Source: Candidatus Hydrogenedentota bacterium (GTDB lineage Bacteria > Hydrogenedentota > Hydrogenedentia > Hydrogenedentales > CAITNO01). Taken from it: 61,782 nt of DNA. Position 1 is the first letter of the stretch; the number at the start of each line of letters is the position of its first letter. The notes under the pieces are model-generated. The model ran no database searches and was not told where the DNA came from. It saw only the letters and a list, made by a program, of their open reading frames with translations. This document shows positions 17,833-26,421 of this stretch, one piece after another. Location: positions 1-61,782 of the forward strand of contig JAAYBJ010000226.1 in assembly GCA_012730105.1 (NCBI GenBank), read 5' to 3'. Position numbers and translations under genes: made by a program.

Positions 17833-17991
17833 ATGAGTACGAACCTCGTCCGGCCCCCCGGCATACACGATCCCCGGGAAAATGTCGCCGATAAGGCCGA
17901 AAAGAAGATCAGGAAACTCCTTGGAAACACGCCAGCCGCAAAACTCCTCGGTAAAATCGTGAAGATCTCCATACGAAACACGCCCACATGA
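17833..17991 (+). CDS. Possible 52-residue small protein
   Basis: ATG 17833 has a good upstream AAAGGAAC and opens a Lys-rich amphipathic frame (ENVADKAEKKIRKLLGNTPA, then KLLGKIVKISIRN). Plausible but with no recognised family and no independent support; the C-terminus could be a truncation. Confidence 0.3.
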   Translation: MSTNLVRPPGIHDPRENVADKAEKKIRKLLGNTPAAKLLGKIVKISIRNTPT

Positions 17992-18015
17992 AACAAAGTA
18001 TTTGGGGTGATAGCC

Positions 18016-18110
18016 AGACAGGAATGTTATTAACGGTGGGCCCGACATTCCTGTCTGTTCTGCTACCACAGGAGTCCCAGCACCCCAGGCGGGTGTGGCA
18101 CCCACTCCTG
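18016..18110. repeat. Pair of intergenic palindromes
   Basis: AGACAGGAATGT (18016-18027) pairs perfectly with ACATTCCTGTCT (18045-18056) around a 17-nt loop, and CAGGAGT (18069-18075) pairs with ACTCCTG (18104-18110). These look like chromosomal REP-type palindromes at the left edge of the dynamin cassette, or a bidirectional terminator without a U-tract. The rest of 17992-18351 shows nothing else. Confidence 0.5.
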
Positions 18111-18351
18111 ATAAATGGCCTGACGGAAGTTTCAGAAAAAGACACCAATCAAGATTTGGATGGATAAAAAGAGTGTGGTATGTGAAGGGAAACGAGTCGG
18201 ATTTCACAAAGGCACTTTCCAATTGAACAGACTTCCAAAGTACTTGTTTTCATGAAAGGTATTGTGATACAAAAGGATTGTGTTGCGAAACCGTATCAGA
18301 ATGGAATGGCCTGTTTTGTACCGACGATACAAACGAGAAGGGGATAAGGAT

Positions 18352-18540
18352 ATGTCACTGCCTATTGCGGACGTATTCATCAAATTCATGGCGGACCCGA
18401 AAAACATCGGACGGCTCTGTGAGGTGGTCGGTGAAATGCCCAACATCGAATTCCCCACCATGGGCGACCACGTTTTCTGGGATACCCTCGCCACAGAAAA
18501 TGGTTACAAACTCCAGAAGAGCAAAGTGACCGGACATTGA
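18352..18540 (+). CDS. Small protein preceding the dynamin cassette, family unknown
   Basis: From ATG 18352, preceded by GGGATAAGGA, the frame encodes 62 residues: MSLPIADVFIKFMADPKN, then LCEVVGEMPNIEF and WDTLATENGYKLQKSKVTGH. It is compact, acidic-hydrophobic and protein-like, without membrane segments. The end at VTGH is abrupt, so it may be a shortened version of a longer protein. Its position at the head of the TerB-dynamin genes suggests it belongs with them; I do not recognise the family. Confidence 0.55.
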   Translation: MSLPIADVFIKFMADPKNIGRLCEVVGEMPNIEFPTMGDHVFWDTLATENGYKLQKSKVTGH

Positions 18541-18662
18541 TGGAATACCAATAATCTATGATTGCCCAAAAGGTGGATAGGAAGATGACGCTGGAACGGT
18601 CGCAAAGATGTTCAATCAATTGAATTGTATCGGAATAACGTAAAGAAAGCGGTGGAGGAACC

Positions 18663-18872
18663 ATGTCCACAAAAATAAACTATATAAAAGGTCTCGACCG
18701 GGCCATTATAGTTCTTGTCAGCCTTGTTTCTATTTTTTATTTCTTGGAGACATTCGACCCCTTAGGAGCGCTTTTGGGCTTTATCCTTTCAATAGTATGC
18801 CTCTGCAGTTTGACGCGATTTGTTCGCTGGGCCATACCTTGGGTCAAACAAGGATTTCTTGATGAGGAATAG
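18663..18872 (+). CDS. Small two-helix membrane protein
   Basis: 69 residues with two membrane helices (AIIVLVSLVSIFYFLETF and LGALLGFILSIVCLCSL) and charged ends (KGLDR, WVKQGFLDEE). RBS GGTGGAGGAACC precedes ATG 18663. It lies 148 nt upstream of the TerB-dynamin gene on the same strand. Possibly a membrane anchor or sensor for the cassette; no family recognised. Confidence 0.6.
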   Translation: MSTKINYIKGLDRAIIVLVSLVSIFYFLETFDPLGALLGFILSIVCLCSLTRFVRWAIPWVKQGFLDEE

Positions 18873-19020
18873 CGTTTATCGTTTTGGATGGCAGAACCGT
18901 CAGGTGGAGGATATATTTGATGAAGTGATGGCAGATGCTTTTACGATGTTGAGGTTGATTGTTGGTTGCCATTTAATTTTGTATCGCGGTGGAAGACGGC
19001 ACAAAGTGGAGTAAGAAAAG

Positions 19021-22002
19021 ATGTCGATTTTTGATGACCATGAAATGCAGGAAGAAATCGGAATCGAAAGTATCAGCACGAGAGCGGTCCACCCTGTTCA
19101 AGGTCTTGCTGAAGATGACAAACAGCGCTATCTGAATCTTGTTGCATATCTAGGCAATGCAGATGGGGAATACCACCCCACTGAAACAGAGATGCTGGAG
19201 GATCTTGCCGTTGCGCTGGGACTCACTAAAAAGAATGCCGAAGCGGCGACTGCACTTGTCCGTAATAAAGATAAGGTTGCGCTAAAAGACTCTCTGTCAG
19301 CGTGGGAAAACCATGCGTTACGATTTGTCCTGTTCTTTGATATGTGCCGCATTGCTGCTGCGGATGGCAGCATTTGTGATAAGGAGAAGCGCTATCTGGA
19401 AGATTTTTCCAAACCCCTGCAAATCGGCAGTGCCAGCGAGTCTCTGCAAGAACTGGCCCGAGCCCTTAAGCCGTACAGCGCAGGCAATACGAAACAAAAC
19501 TTTGATTTTATCATAGAAAATGCAGGGGTAAGCCCCGAAAATTTTGCTTTCATACGTGAAGAGTTTCAGGACGCGCCCTCGGGGTGCGACGGGAAGAAAC
19601 CGGTTATTTCCGCTTCCATCTTTGATACGGAGCAAAGTAGTCCTCCCCGCGATATGAGTCTGGCGAACAGGGTGATTCAGGAGTGTCAGGAAAACGTCTT
19701 GGCGCATCTTTCGATGCTTCAAAATGTCCTTGACAAATGCAGACCGACCGGAAGCGGAAAATACGCGTTGGCCAGCGCAGAAGAAATTGATAAGTATGTG
19801 TGTCAAATTCAAGAAGAGAAGGCCAAGGTTGACCAATTGCGCATGACCTTGGCTGTTATCGGCCCCATGAAGGCGGGAAAATCCACATTAATTAATGCCA
19901 TCGTTGGCGCGGAAGTGCTTCCAAGCCGGAGTGGCGCCATGACGACCATGCCCACTCTCATCACGCATGTTGATGGGTGTAAGGAGCCGGTCCTGAAGTT
20001 TCTAAAACCGGAGCCGTTTAACAATACCATCGCCGCGATTGCAAAAATGAAGTTTTCCTTAAAAGAAAGGGACGGAGATGATTACATCGGGACGCTGGAA
20101 CGAATCCGTTCCGGAAAACTTACAGAGATTCATACTGAATATCGGGGCGAGGCGCAAATTGCAGACTTCATGACCGACCTGAATGACCTTGTCCGTATTA
20201 GCCAACTGCCGGAATTCGATTTGCCGAGTCCGTTGGAGAGCTACAGCCAAATCGATGACTTTCCCGAGATCGAGGTGGAGTTCATCTCACTGACCAATCG
20301 TGTGAGTAACACGCTCGGAAAATTGACGCTGATAGATACTCCAGGGCCCAATGAGGCAGGCCAGGGACACTTGAAGGGGGTCGTGAAACAACAACTGCAA
20401 CAAGCAGCGGCAATAGTCGTTGTGGTGGCGCCGACACAGAAAGATGGAGAGGCATTTGCCGAGATTCGCTCCTGGGTGCATAACGCCCGGGTGCACAACG
20501 GCGTACCGCTTTATGTGTTTTTGAATAAATTCGACGAGATGCGTTTCGCGGAACGCAACAAAGACAACGCGGTGGCATTGTGCCGACGTCTTTTTCCTGA
20601 CATTCCGCTCGACGACGGCACGCTACTTACAGTTGAGGGCTGTACTTTTCCAACCTGTGCCTTTCCGGCGCTGCTTGCAAACAAGGCCATTCGGTCCTTG
20701 GAGAACAACGGCAAATTGCCGGACAAGGTCGCTTGCCCCTGGGTGTGGGACTTTGCCGAGCAGGCTTTTGGTACGGCGCTTGCCAGTGAAAAACTCGAAC
20801 AGGGGGGGCACCATGATTTTCGGGAGGGAAGTAATATCTTGTGGCGGTCGTCACTGATGGACAATCCGCTAAGAAGCGTGGTAAGCGCTTCGCTCTATCG
20901 GGCGGCACCGTTGTGCCTGCATTCCGCCGTGGATAAAATCGCAGCCACAGGCAAATTTTTTGAAGACCAGGCGAAAGGTCAAAGAACATCACTGACGCAA
21001 AGTCTTGATACCTTACAGAGCACCATACGCACCATGAACGGTTACTTGGAAGACCTCAGAAAGGCGCAGGCAAAATTGCAAGTCATTGTTGGCTCCGCTG
21101 TCGATACAATAGGCAAAAAACTCAACACCGAACTGGATGCTCTACAGTCAAGTGCGGAGTCTATGGTGAAGGCGTTGGCAAAACAAAAAGGCCGTGAACT
21201 TGATGCGCAGGAAGAAGCAAGGAAAGATCAAAAACGCTCACCATTTTTAGATCTTTTCAATAACTCCAAGAAATCAGCCCCTATCGATAAAGTTTTTACG
21301 GGTAATGAGGTTCTGGAGTTTGATTCCCAAAACGATGCTGAGCAGTTCTCCCGTGAAATTAGCGACTCCCTGAATGCGAAGATGAGAAAGACACTCCAAG
21401 CAATGGCAGATGGCTTAGAGCCAATCGTATTGAAGGAGCAGGAATATCTTGCAAAAAAAATAGAGGCGCACATAAGTCCTATTGTTAAAGCAATTGCTGA
21501 TGAGACCAAAGACACCTTTGATATTAATTTGACACCACCAAAAATTAACTTGCCAAGGCTTTATCTAGACCTAGACATTATCTCATGCGTTAATATCGAC
21601 AAGAAAACGATACGAAAGAGTTATACTGAGCGTCGATGGTACACACTTTTCCTCAAGAAACATAAGGTGGAATACGTTGATGATGTATACAAAGTCGATC
21701 CCCGAGAAATTCGTAAGTCCATTGTTGAAATGTTCAAGGGAAAAATTAAAGACTTGCAGGAGGATGTGAATGCCTTCATTGGCAACAAATTCTCCGAAAC
21801 CATGGGGGAGTATTTTCAGGGCTTGGAAGTGAATGTGTCCCAGGTCCGTTCCATTGCGGAAGCGGGAATAGAGAATAAAAAACTAGACCAGCAGGCGCAG
21901 AAGCAGGCAAAACAACAGTGGCAAGATACTGAGGAAGAACTTCAGGATTTTGGCGCCTCCGTATCACATACAAAGGGCAAACTAAAAGAAGTGGAGGTAT
22001 AG
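19021..22002 (+). CDS. TerB-domain dynamin-like GTPase
   Basis: 993-residue bacterial dynamin-like protein. Residues 37-155 form a TerB-like helical domain (YLNLVAYLGNADGEYHPTE, then FFDMCRIAAADGSICDKEKR), a tellurite-resistance/stress module that binds metal and associates with membranes. The GTPase follows: P-loop GPMKAGKSTL at about 280-290, G3 DTPGPNE near 438, G4 NKFDE near 502. Residues 640-780 and 800-990 are long helices and coiled coil (FFEDQAKGQRTSLTQSLDTL; QQAQKQAKQQWQDTEEEL), as expected for a dynamin stalk. No clear transmembrane pair. Dynamins polymerise on membranes using GTP. Next gene starts 3 nt later. Confidence 0.9.
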   Translation: MSIFDDHEMQEEIGIESISTRAVHPVQGLAEDDKQRYLNLVAYLGNADGEYHPTETEMLEDLAVALGLTKKNAEAATALVRNKDKVALKDSLSAWENHALRFVLFFDMCRIAAADGSICDKEKRYLEDFSKPLQIGSASESLQELARALKPYSAGNTKQNFDFIIENAGVSPENFAFIREEFQDAPSGCDGKKPVISASIFDTEQSSPPRDMSLANRVIQECQENVLAHLSMLQNVLDKCRPTGSGKYALASAEEIDKYVCQIQEEKAKVDQLRMTLAVIGPMKAGKSTLINAIVGAEVLPSRSGAMTTMPTLITHVDGCKEPVLKFLKPEPFNNTIAAIAKMKFSLKERDGDDYIGTLERIRSGKLTEIHTEYRGEAQIADFMTDLNDLVRISQLPEFDLPSPLESYSQIDDFPEIEVEFISLTNRVSNTLGKLTLIDTPGPNEAGQGHLKGVVKQQLQQAAAIVVVVAPTQKDGEAFAEIRSWVHNARVHNGVPLYVFLNKFDEMRFAERNKDNAVALCRRLFPDIPLDDGTLLTVEGCTFPTCAFPALLANKAIRSLENNGKLPDKVACPWVWDFAEQAFGTALASEKLEQGGHHDFREGSNILWRSSLMDNPLRSVVSASLYRAAPLCLHSAVDKIAATGKFFEDQAKGQRTSLTQSLDTLQSTIRTMNGYLEDLRKAQAKLQVIVGSAVDTIGKKLNTELDALQSSAESMVKALAKQKGRELDAQEEARKDQKRSPFLDLFNNSKKSAPIDKVFTGNEVLEFDSQNDAEQFSREISDSLNAKMRKTLQAMADGLEPIVLKEQEYLAKKIEAHISPIVKAIADETKDTFDINLTPPKINLPRLYLDLDIISCVNIDKKTIRKSYTERRWYTLFLKKHKVEYVDDVYKVDPREIRKSIVEMFKGKIKDLQEDVNAFIGNKFSETMGEYFQGLEVNVSQVRSIAEAGIENKKLDQQAQKQAKQQWQDTEEELQDFGASVSHTKGKLKEVEV

Positions 22003-22005
22003 TGG

Positions 22006-22932
22006 ATGAACGATGCGCCTGATATACAGCTAGAGGCATGGCAGGAGTGTGTCCAGTTTCTCAAGGACGAATCGATCCAAATTCCCCACCTGTCTGAACG
22101 CCTCCTGGTGGATACGGTGAATGGACTGGATGTCATAGACGACCAGTTACGCTATAAGAGCAAACAAGGACTTGTTTCCCGTTGTCTCGGCGTTTTCGGT
22201 TCAAACCGGCGTCGTGAAATAATTATTCAGCAGACGCAGCAACAGGCCATGCACGGGTTGTTGTATTGGATTGAAGAGTTGACGCATAACGCATCCATTA
22301 CCTGTGAAGCATTGTCACAGACCCGAGTGCGTCTGGAGGCAACACGCCGAGATTTGCTTTATGTGGCTCGGCACAGCATCCGAAACAGGGATCTTATTGA
22401 GGCGAATACCGAGCGTATCAGCTATATTGAACAGCGACTCAATATGGAGATTGAGACGCGGCTGGAATCTTTGGAAATTGACAATGAAATAAATAAGAAA
22501 TGCACGGCGTGGCAGGCAGGAAATTTATACGCCAATTACCCTGCGCTTATACAAGCAGCGTATGTAATAGACGACCTGATTCGTGGGGCTCGTGGACACC
22601 GTATCTGTGAGGAGCATAGGGAGTATCTGTACAATGCGGTTGTGGTTGGCTTGAAATCAATGGGCTTTGAACCGGGAGCGCCTCTTTCGCTTGACGACTG
22701 GTTGCGCGGCGCTTCGATTGACGAACCGGAAAGACAACAGGTAGCCGTTTGGTTGCTGTGCCACAGGCGAAAAGCATTGTTGCATAATGCTATTGGGGAA
22801 TCGGCGGAGTTGGGAAAACCCGCGATGTGGGTTTGTGAAAAAATAAGTAATGGGCAACTTTTGCCTTACTATAAGCCATCTGGACTGGTGCGCGAACTGC
22901 GCCGCGAGGCGGCAAGCGCGTTGGAGAATTGA
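22006..22932 (+). CDS. rdcB: RdcB-family partner of the dynamin-like GTPase
   Basis: 308 residues, mostly helical. The opening SERLLVDTVNGLDVIDDQL followed by LVSRCLGVFGSNRRREIIIQ, a helical segment (MHGLLYWIEELT), and a middle NEINKKCTAWQAGNLY resemble the diguanylate cyclase regulator RdcB (YjcZ) family as I remember it. In E. coli RdcB is encoded next to the dynamin-like RdcA (YjdA/CrfC) and the two activate the cyclase DgcE; the same dynamin-plus-RdcB order is seen here. No cyclase is nearby. The start is 3 nt after the dynamin stop and the patatin gene starts 2 nt after this one, so a single operon is near certain. Confidence 0.7.
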   Translation: MNDAPDIQLEAWQECVQFLKDESIQIPHLSERLLVDTVNGLDVIDDQLRYKSKQGLVSRCLGVFGSNRRREIIIQQTQQQAMHGLLYWIEELTHNASITCEALSQTRVRLEATRRDLLYVARHSIRNRDLIEANTERISYIEQRLNMEIETRLESLEIDNEINKKCTAWQAGNLYANYPALIQAAYVIDDLIRGARGHRICEEHREYLYNAVVVGLKSMGFEPGAPLSLDDWLRGASIDEPERQQVAVWLLCHRRKALLHNAIGESAELGKPAMWVCEKISNGQLLPYYKPSGLVRELRREAASALEN

Positions 22933-22934
22933 TT

Positions 22935-24017
22935 ATGGCAGTGATAAAATCAGGTTTAGTGCTTTCAGGGGGGGGCGCGAAAGGCGCTTACGAAGTTGGT
23001 GTTATTAAAACGCTGGCTCGGCTCGGTTTTAAATTGGACGCGGTATCTGGAGCCAGCATAGGTGCTCTTAATGGTGCTGTAGTGGCCGCATCACCAAATC
23101 TTCAAACGGCTGCAGATATACTTGAGGCTGTTTGGACAGGTCTTGATAGCGAGTCAGTCCTTAAACTGAATAAATCCAATATCCGATATATTGCTTTGGG
23201 AGCACTTCATCAGGTTTTGAGAAAAGCACTCTTCCTTAACCCGGTATCCTTCGTTGCCATGGTTGCCGCTTCCAGGATTGGGCGAATAGTTTTTACAGAA
23301 GAAGACGCCCGGTTTATGGCAATTTTGGACAGTTCGCCCTTGGAGAAAATCATAGAGGTAGCCTTGGATTTTGATACACTTCTTGGCCCAGAGGGCAAAG
23401 AGTTTTACGCATCGGTTTATCCGTCTCGCGGGGGCCGGTTTCTCGGCACAGTGAGAGATTTAGTCCGGTATGGCGTCAGCGCGGGTGAATCGGTATTTCT
23501 CAGGATTAACGATTATGACCAAGAAACCGCTATCAAAATTATTCTTGCCAGCGCGGCAATTCCTATTGCGTTAAACGCCGTCAAGGTTGACGATGAAATC
23601 TACCGAGATGGCGGCATGGGTAATCGGGTTGAGGAGCAGGGTAACGTGCCTATGAAACCTTTAGCCGATGCGGGTTGTACTCATGTTGTTCTGGTCATGT
23701 TGCGGCAGGGTAGTTTGTTCAACCGTAATGAGTGGCCAGATATAACACCCATAGAAATCCGGCCATCGTTCGACATCACCGGTGGTCGCATGCTCAAATC
23801 GACCTTTGACTTTTCACCTCAGAGAATCCGAGAACTTATTCAGTGTGGAGAGGAAGATGCAGAAAAATATATCGGAAATATTGCACGGGCGTACGGCCTT
23901 CTCCGTAATATGCGGCGGCAACAAAAAGAAATGGCAAAAACCTGTGAACTTAACCATGCCCAGGAACAGGAATACGATTCGGGCATGAGGAAAATTCACG
24001 AGGATTTGCATCGGTAG
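22935..24017 (+). CDS. Patatin-like phospholipase
   Basis: Serine acyl hydrolase of the patatin family, which cleaves fatty acids from membrane phospholipids. The oxyanion loop GGGAKGAYEVGV lies at about residues 11-22, the nucleophile elbow GASIGALNG at about 38-46 (Ser near 40), and the catalytic dyad Asp in RDGGMGNRV near 225. 360 residues, no signal peptide, so it would act on the inner face of the cytoplasmic membrane. I chose ATG 22935 over the overlapping TTG at 22929. Coupled to the dynamin and RdcB-like genes. Patatins are recurrent membrane-damaging effectors of bacterial defence systems, which makes an effector role plausible. Confidence 0.88.
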   Translation: MAVIKSGLVLSGGGAKGAYEVGVIKTLARLGFKLDAVSGASIGALNGAVVAASPNLQTAADILEAVWTGLDSESVLKLNKSNIRYIALGALHQVLRKALFLNPVSFVAMVAASRIGRIVFTEEDARFMAILDSSPLEKIIEVALDFDTLLGPEGKEFYASVYPSRGGRFLGTVRDLVRYGVSAGESVFLRINDYDQETAIKIILASAAIPIALNAVKVDDEIYRDGGMGNRVEEQGNVPMKPLADAGCTHVVLVMLRQGSLFNRNEWPDITPIEIRPSFDITGGRMLKSTFDFSPQRIRELIQCGEEDAEKYIGNIARAYGLLRNMRRQQKEMAKTCELNHAQEQEYDSGMRKIHEDLHR

Positions 24018-24101
24018 TCCACCCACAGAAACCGATCAGTGTGCTTTGAAAACAAGCCATCCTGCGCAATAGAAATTATTTTACGAAACATGAGATGCCC
24101 A

Positions 24102-24738
24102 TTAAAGACGCACAATCTTCTCATCCACGGCGTCTCGGGGCGCAGGGATATGTCGGACAGTGTTCCGGTAGGATTCGCTGCTGTTTTTGGGGAGGTCGTC
24201 CCAGGGGAAGATGTTGGGCCGGGTGCGTCTTATATCGTCCCGAGGGCCGGGGTGTAGCCGGTGTGGAATCGCTCCGCGCAGTAGCGTTGATGTTCCATTT
24301 CTGCGAGGGTTTCTGTTTCTTCGGGGGTGAACACGGTCACGGGGGAGTCTGGCGCGTTCTTTGGGGCGATGACGCACCCGATGGTCCGCAGTTTTACGGG
24401 GATGTGGTCGGCCTGTAGCTGGTTCGAGTTGCGCCGCAGCAGATGGAGGTCTTACCAAGGGCGGCAGGCAGGGTTGCTGACGGCGTCGTTTTTATGGGCA
24501 TGGTTTCTGTAATATGCCTCGTGTACAGCGCGCGTGAGTTTATCAAGCCGCGCGTTCACAATCTCGTCAATCTTGCAGGTTTCCGCGAATCCCGCGAAGG
24601 CGTGCATGCAGCCCAGCCAGCCTTCATTCTTTTCGAGGAGTTTGGCCAGCCTGGGCGGAGCGGGGCATTGCGCTGATTAAGGATTTCAAGGATCGCCTCC
24701 TCCAGCATCCTGTCCGCAAATCCTGTGGCCTTTCGCAT
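24102..24738 (-). pseudogene. Decayed RyR-domain protein gene
   Basis: Read from the ATG at 24738, three minus-strand pieces line up as one RyR-domain gene: MLEEAILEILNQRNAPL; then, one frame over, LAKLLEKNEGWLGCMHAFAG, LTRAVHEAYYRNHAHKND and PACRPW, a TAA where PWED is expected, and DLHLLRRNSNQLQADHIP then KLRTIGCVI and FTPEETETLAEMEHQRYC; then, another frame over, GPRDDIRRTRPNIFPWDDLP. The MEHxRYCAER...PNxxPWDxLP pattern is the ryanodine-receptor repeat found in bacterial nucleotide- or ligand-sensing proteins. At least two frameshifts (near 24655 and 24245) and one nonsense codon make it a pseudogene unless the assembly is poor. Start overlaps the LRAT stop (TGATG). Confidence 0.6.
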
Positions 24739-25355
24739 CACGCTTCATCGTAGTCCGGGACCAGTCCCGCGTTTAAGAAAACCCTTTGGCAGAGGGTTGC
24801 CCAGTGGCGCACCTGGCGGCTTTCACTGATGCCCGTCTTGCACCATACCACAAAGTGTTCGCAGTTGTTGGTGAGCAGGTTGTATTCGCGTTCACCAATG
24901 CGGGAACTGGCGCGTTTCAGGGTCTCTTCCGGCGCAAAGGCCGGTGGAGTGTCATGCTCGTCCCGCCTCGCGCGCTTCCCCGCTTCTTTCGCGTTCGACA
25001 GGGCCGACGACAAAAACATGTCCAGCAGGCCACCGGACGATTCACCCGGTTCCAGGATGAAATACTCGGCGTCATCGCGCAGGAAACGCTCAAGGGAGGT
25101 CTCCTGGATTTCGGCATTTTCCGGGTCCAGATCGGAGGTGTCGGCGGTGTAGTGGATGACACGGTTGTCTCCGGCATAGATGCCGTAATGCTGGTACATG
25201 CCGCGGTCCACGCCGATGATGTCGCCCGGAACCGGCGTCCGCGCTTCCCCTTCAGAGATGTCGAAGGGTCCGCTAAGGCAGGTGCCCTCCAGGAGTTCCT
25301 CCAAATCCTCAACGATGGTTTCGACCAGTTCACGAAATTCGCTGCAAATGCTCAT
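24738..25355 (-). CDS. LRAT-fold (NlpC/P60 superfamily) cysteine hydrolase or acyltransferase
   Basis: LRAT-domain protein. PGDIIGVDRGMYQHYGIYAG carries the conserved catalytic His with a preceding Gly-Asp, and the later LLTNNCEHFVVWCKTG carries the catalytic Cys in the NCEHF signature. Such proteins act as acyltransferases, phospholipases or thiol hydrolases. Start ATG 25355 (MSICSEFRELV) has AGGAG 8 nt upstream; 205 residues. An acidic N-terminal helix (LVETIVEDLEELLEG) precedes the domain. It is the first gene of a pair with the decayed RyR gene. Bacterial LRAT proteins often sit in defence-like contexts; substrate unknown. Confidence 0.8.
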   Translation of the reverse strand: MSICSEFRELVETIVEDLEELLEGTCLSGPFDISEGEARTPVPGDIIGVDRGMYQHYGIYAGDNRVIHYTADTSDLDPENAEIQETSLERFLRDDAEYFILEPGESSGGLLDMFLSSALSNAKEAGKRARRDEHDTPPAFAPEETLKRASSRIGEREYNLLTNNCEHFVVWCKTGISESRQVRHWATLCQRVFLNAGLVPDYDEA

Positions 25356-25594
25356 GGCGTAGTCTCCTGTTTCCGCGCCGGACCATTCCGGCCGCGATGA
25401 TGCAATGAGTATATCTGGCAAGTGTTCCATTGTGCGGAACGGTATGGTGTAATTGCGCGACGCAGCGACAGACTACCCAATAGCAGGGGCTGCCACACGG
25501 CTTACACATAACGGTTATAGGCTATTGAGCAGTCAGTTCCTGTTTCGCTCTGTCTTCTTGTTTCGTTTCCATCGTATTCGTGCTCGTGATTCGT

Positions 25595-25634
25595 TTTCGT
25601 AATCGAAATGCACAAAAGGGATTCGATTACGAAA
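25595..25634. repeat. Perfect 13-bp inverted repeat
   Basis: TTTCGTAATCGAA (25595-25607) and TTCGATTACGAAA (25622-25634) are exact reverse complements with a 14-nt loop. It lies between the divergent LRAT and DUF433 genes, roughly 105 nt before the DUF433 start, so it could be an operator or a transcript hairpin. Upstream (25541-25595) is a run of TTCGT-rich near repeats. Confidence 0.55.
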
Positions 25635-25660
25635 GGCGATTTGTAAAATGCGGGTGCGCC

Positions 25661-25692
25661 TTGGTTACGGTTATACCGTGCTGTGCTATACT
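25661..25692 (+). promoter_or_regulatory. Candidate promoter of the DUF433/DUF5615 pair
   Basis: TTGGTT at 25661 and TATACT at 25687 could serve as -35 and -10, but the 20-nt spacer is longer than optimal. No other candidate stands out before the DUF433 start. Confidence 0.25.
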
Positions 25693-25737
25693 CAATTATA
25701 GTGTTTGTCCGAGCCAACCCTACTGAAGGATGCTAAC

Positions 25738-25968
25738 ATGAATGAAAGAGTGTGGATCGACCCGCAGATTTGTCATGGAAAGCCCGTGATTCGCGGTACG
25801 CGTGTGCTGGTTTCCACCATTCTTGGCGCTCTTGCCGGCGGCGATACGGTTGAGACCATTTTGGAGGATTACCCGAATATTACCCGGGAGGATGTGTCCG
25901 CGGCGCTGGAATTTGCCGGAGAACTGTCACGGTTTGAAGAATTGCCTTATGAAGTAAGCTCCCCATGA
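25738..25968 (+). CDS. DUF433 antitoxin
   Basis: 76-residue DUF433 protein: IDPQICHGKPVIRGTRVLVS and TVETILEDYPNITREDVSAA are the family hallmarks, a winged HTH-like VapB-type fold. These are the antitoxin and autoregulator of the DUF433/DUF5615 type II pairs. ATG 25738 follows GAAGGATGCTAAC. The stop overlaps the next gene by ATGA. Confidence 0.88.
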   Translation: MNERVWIDPQICHGKPVIRGTRVLVSTILGALAGGDTVETILEDYPNITREDVSAALEFAGELSRFEELPYEVSSP

Positions 25969-26336
25969 GGTTCTTCTTTGACGAAAATTTTCCCAAGGCC
26001 GCGGCCCTGTTAATTACCGCACGGGGACACGAATGTATTGACATTCGGGGGACAAATCAAGAAGGCGCCGATGATGATACGATTTTTCATTTGGCGCAGG
26101 AACAGGGCGCTGTATTGCTGACCACAGACAGAGACTTTTTTCATACGATCCCTTTATTGGTACGGGATCACCATGGTGTTGTTGTGGTGGCTTTGCGTCA
26201 ACCCAACAGACAAGGCATTCTAAAACGGCTTGAATGGTTCCTGGAACATTACGAAAACACGGATATCAGGAACAAGGTGTTCGAACTTCGGAATAGCACC
26301 TATTTGGTGTTTCCGCCAGCCGAAATGGACAAATGA
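25965..26336 (+). CDS. DUF5615 PIN-like toxin
   Basis: 123-residue Mut7-C/PIN-like ribonuclease-type protein. MRFFFDENFP gives the first acidic active-site residue, GADDDTIFHLAQEQGAVLLT the middle one and TTDRDFF the DxD-type motif, all in the expected order. It is the toxin of the VapBC-like pair with the DUF433 protein, starting inside its stop codon. Intact, so the module is probably functional, unlike the DUF2283 partner at 13.8 kb. Confidence 0.88.
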   Translation: MRFFFDENFPKAAALLITARGHECIDIRGTNQEGADDDTIFHLAQEQGAVLLTTDRDFFHTIPLLVRDHHGVVVVALRQPNRQGILKRLEWFLEHYENTDIRNKVFELRNSTYLVFPPAEMDK

Positions 26337-26421
26337 CCTGGAGGAGAAAGCCCGTTGCCCTGCGAGTCGGTAGCGTATCCTGGTAAGCAGACGCCATAAT
26401 CACCGAGGAGGAATTTTTATT

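Noticed and set aside
17785-18222. 145-codon minus-strand open frame
   Set aside because: It runs across palindromic repeats and the small plus-strand gene; the motif GATPAWGAGTPVV comes from the repeat itself.
18820-19014. 64-codon plus-strand frame between the small membrane protein and the dynamin gene
   Set aside because: It overlaps the end of the two-helix protein and has no RBS or family; kept out as unsupported.
24102-24458. 118-codon minus-strand frame as a complete gene
   Set aside because: Only its last 45 residues match the RyR pattern; the first part is out of frame, so it is a piece of the pseudogene.
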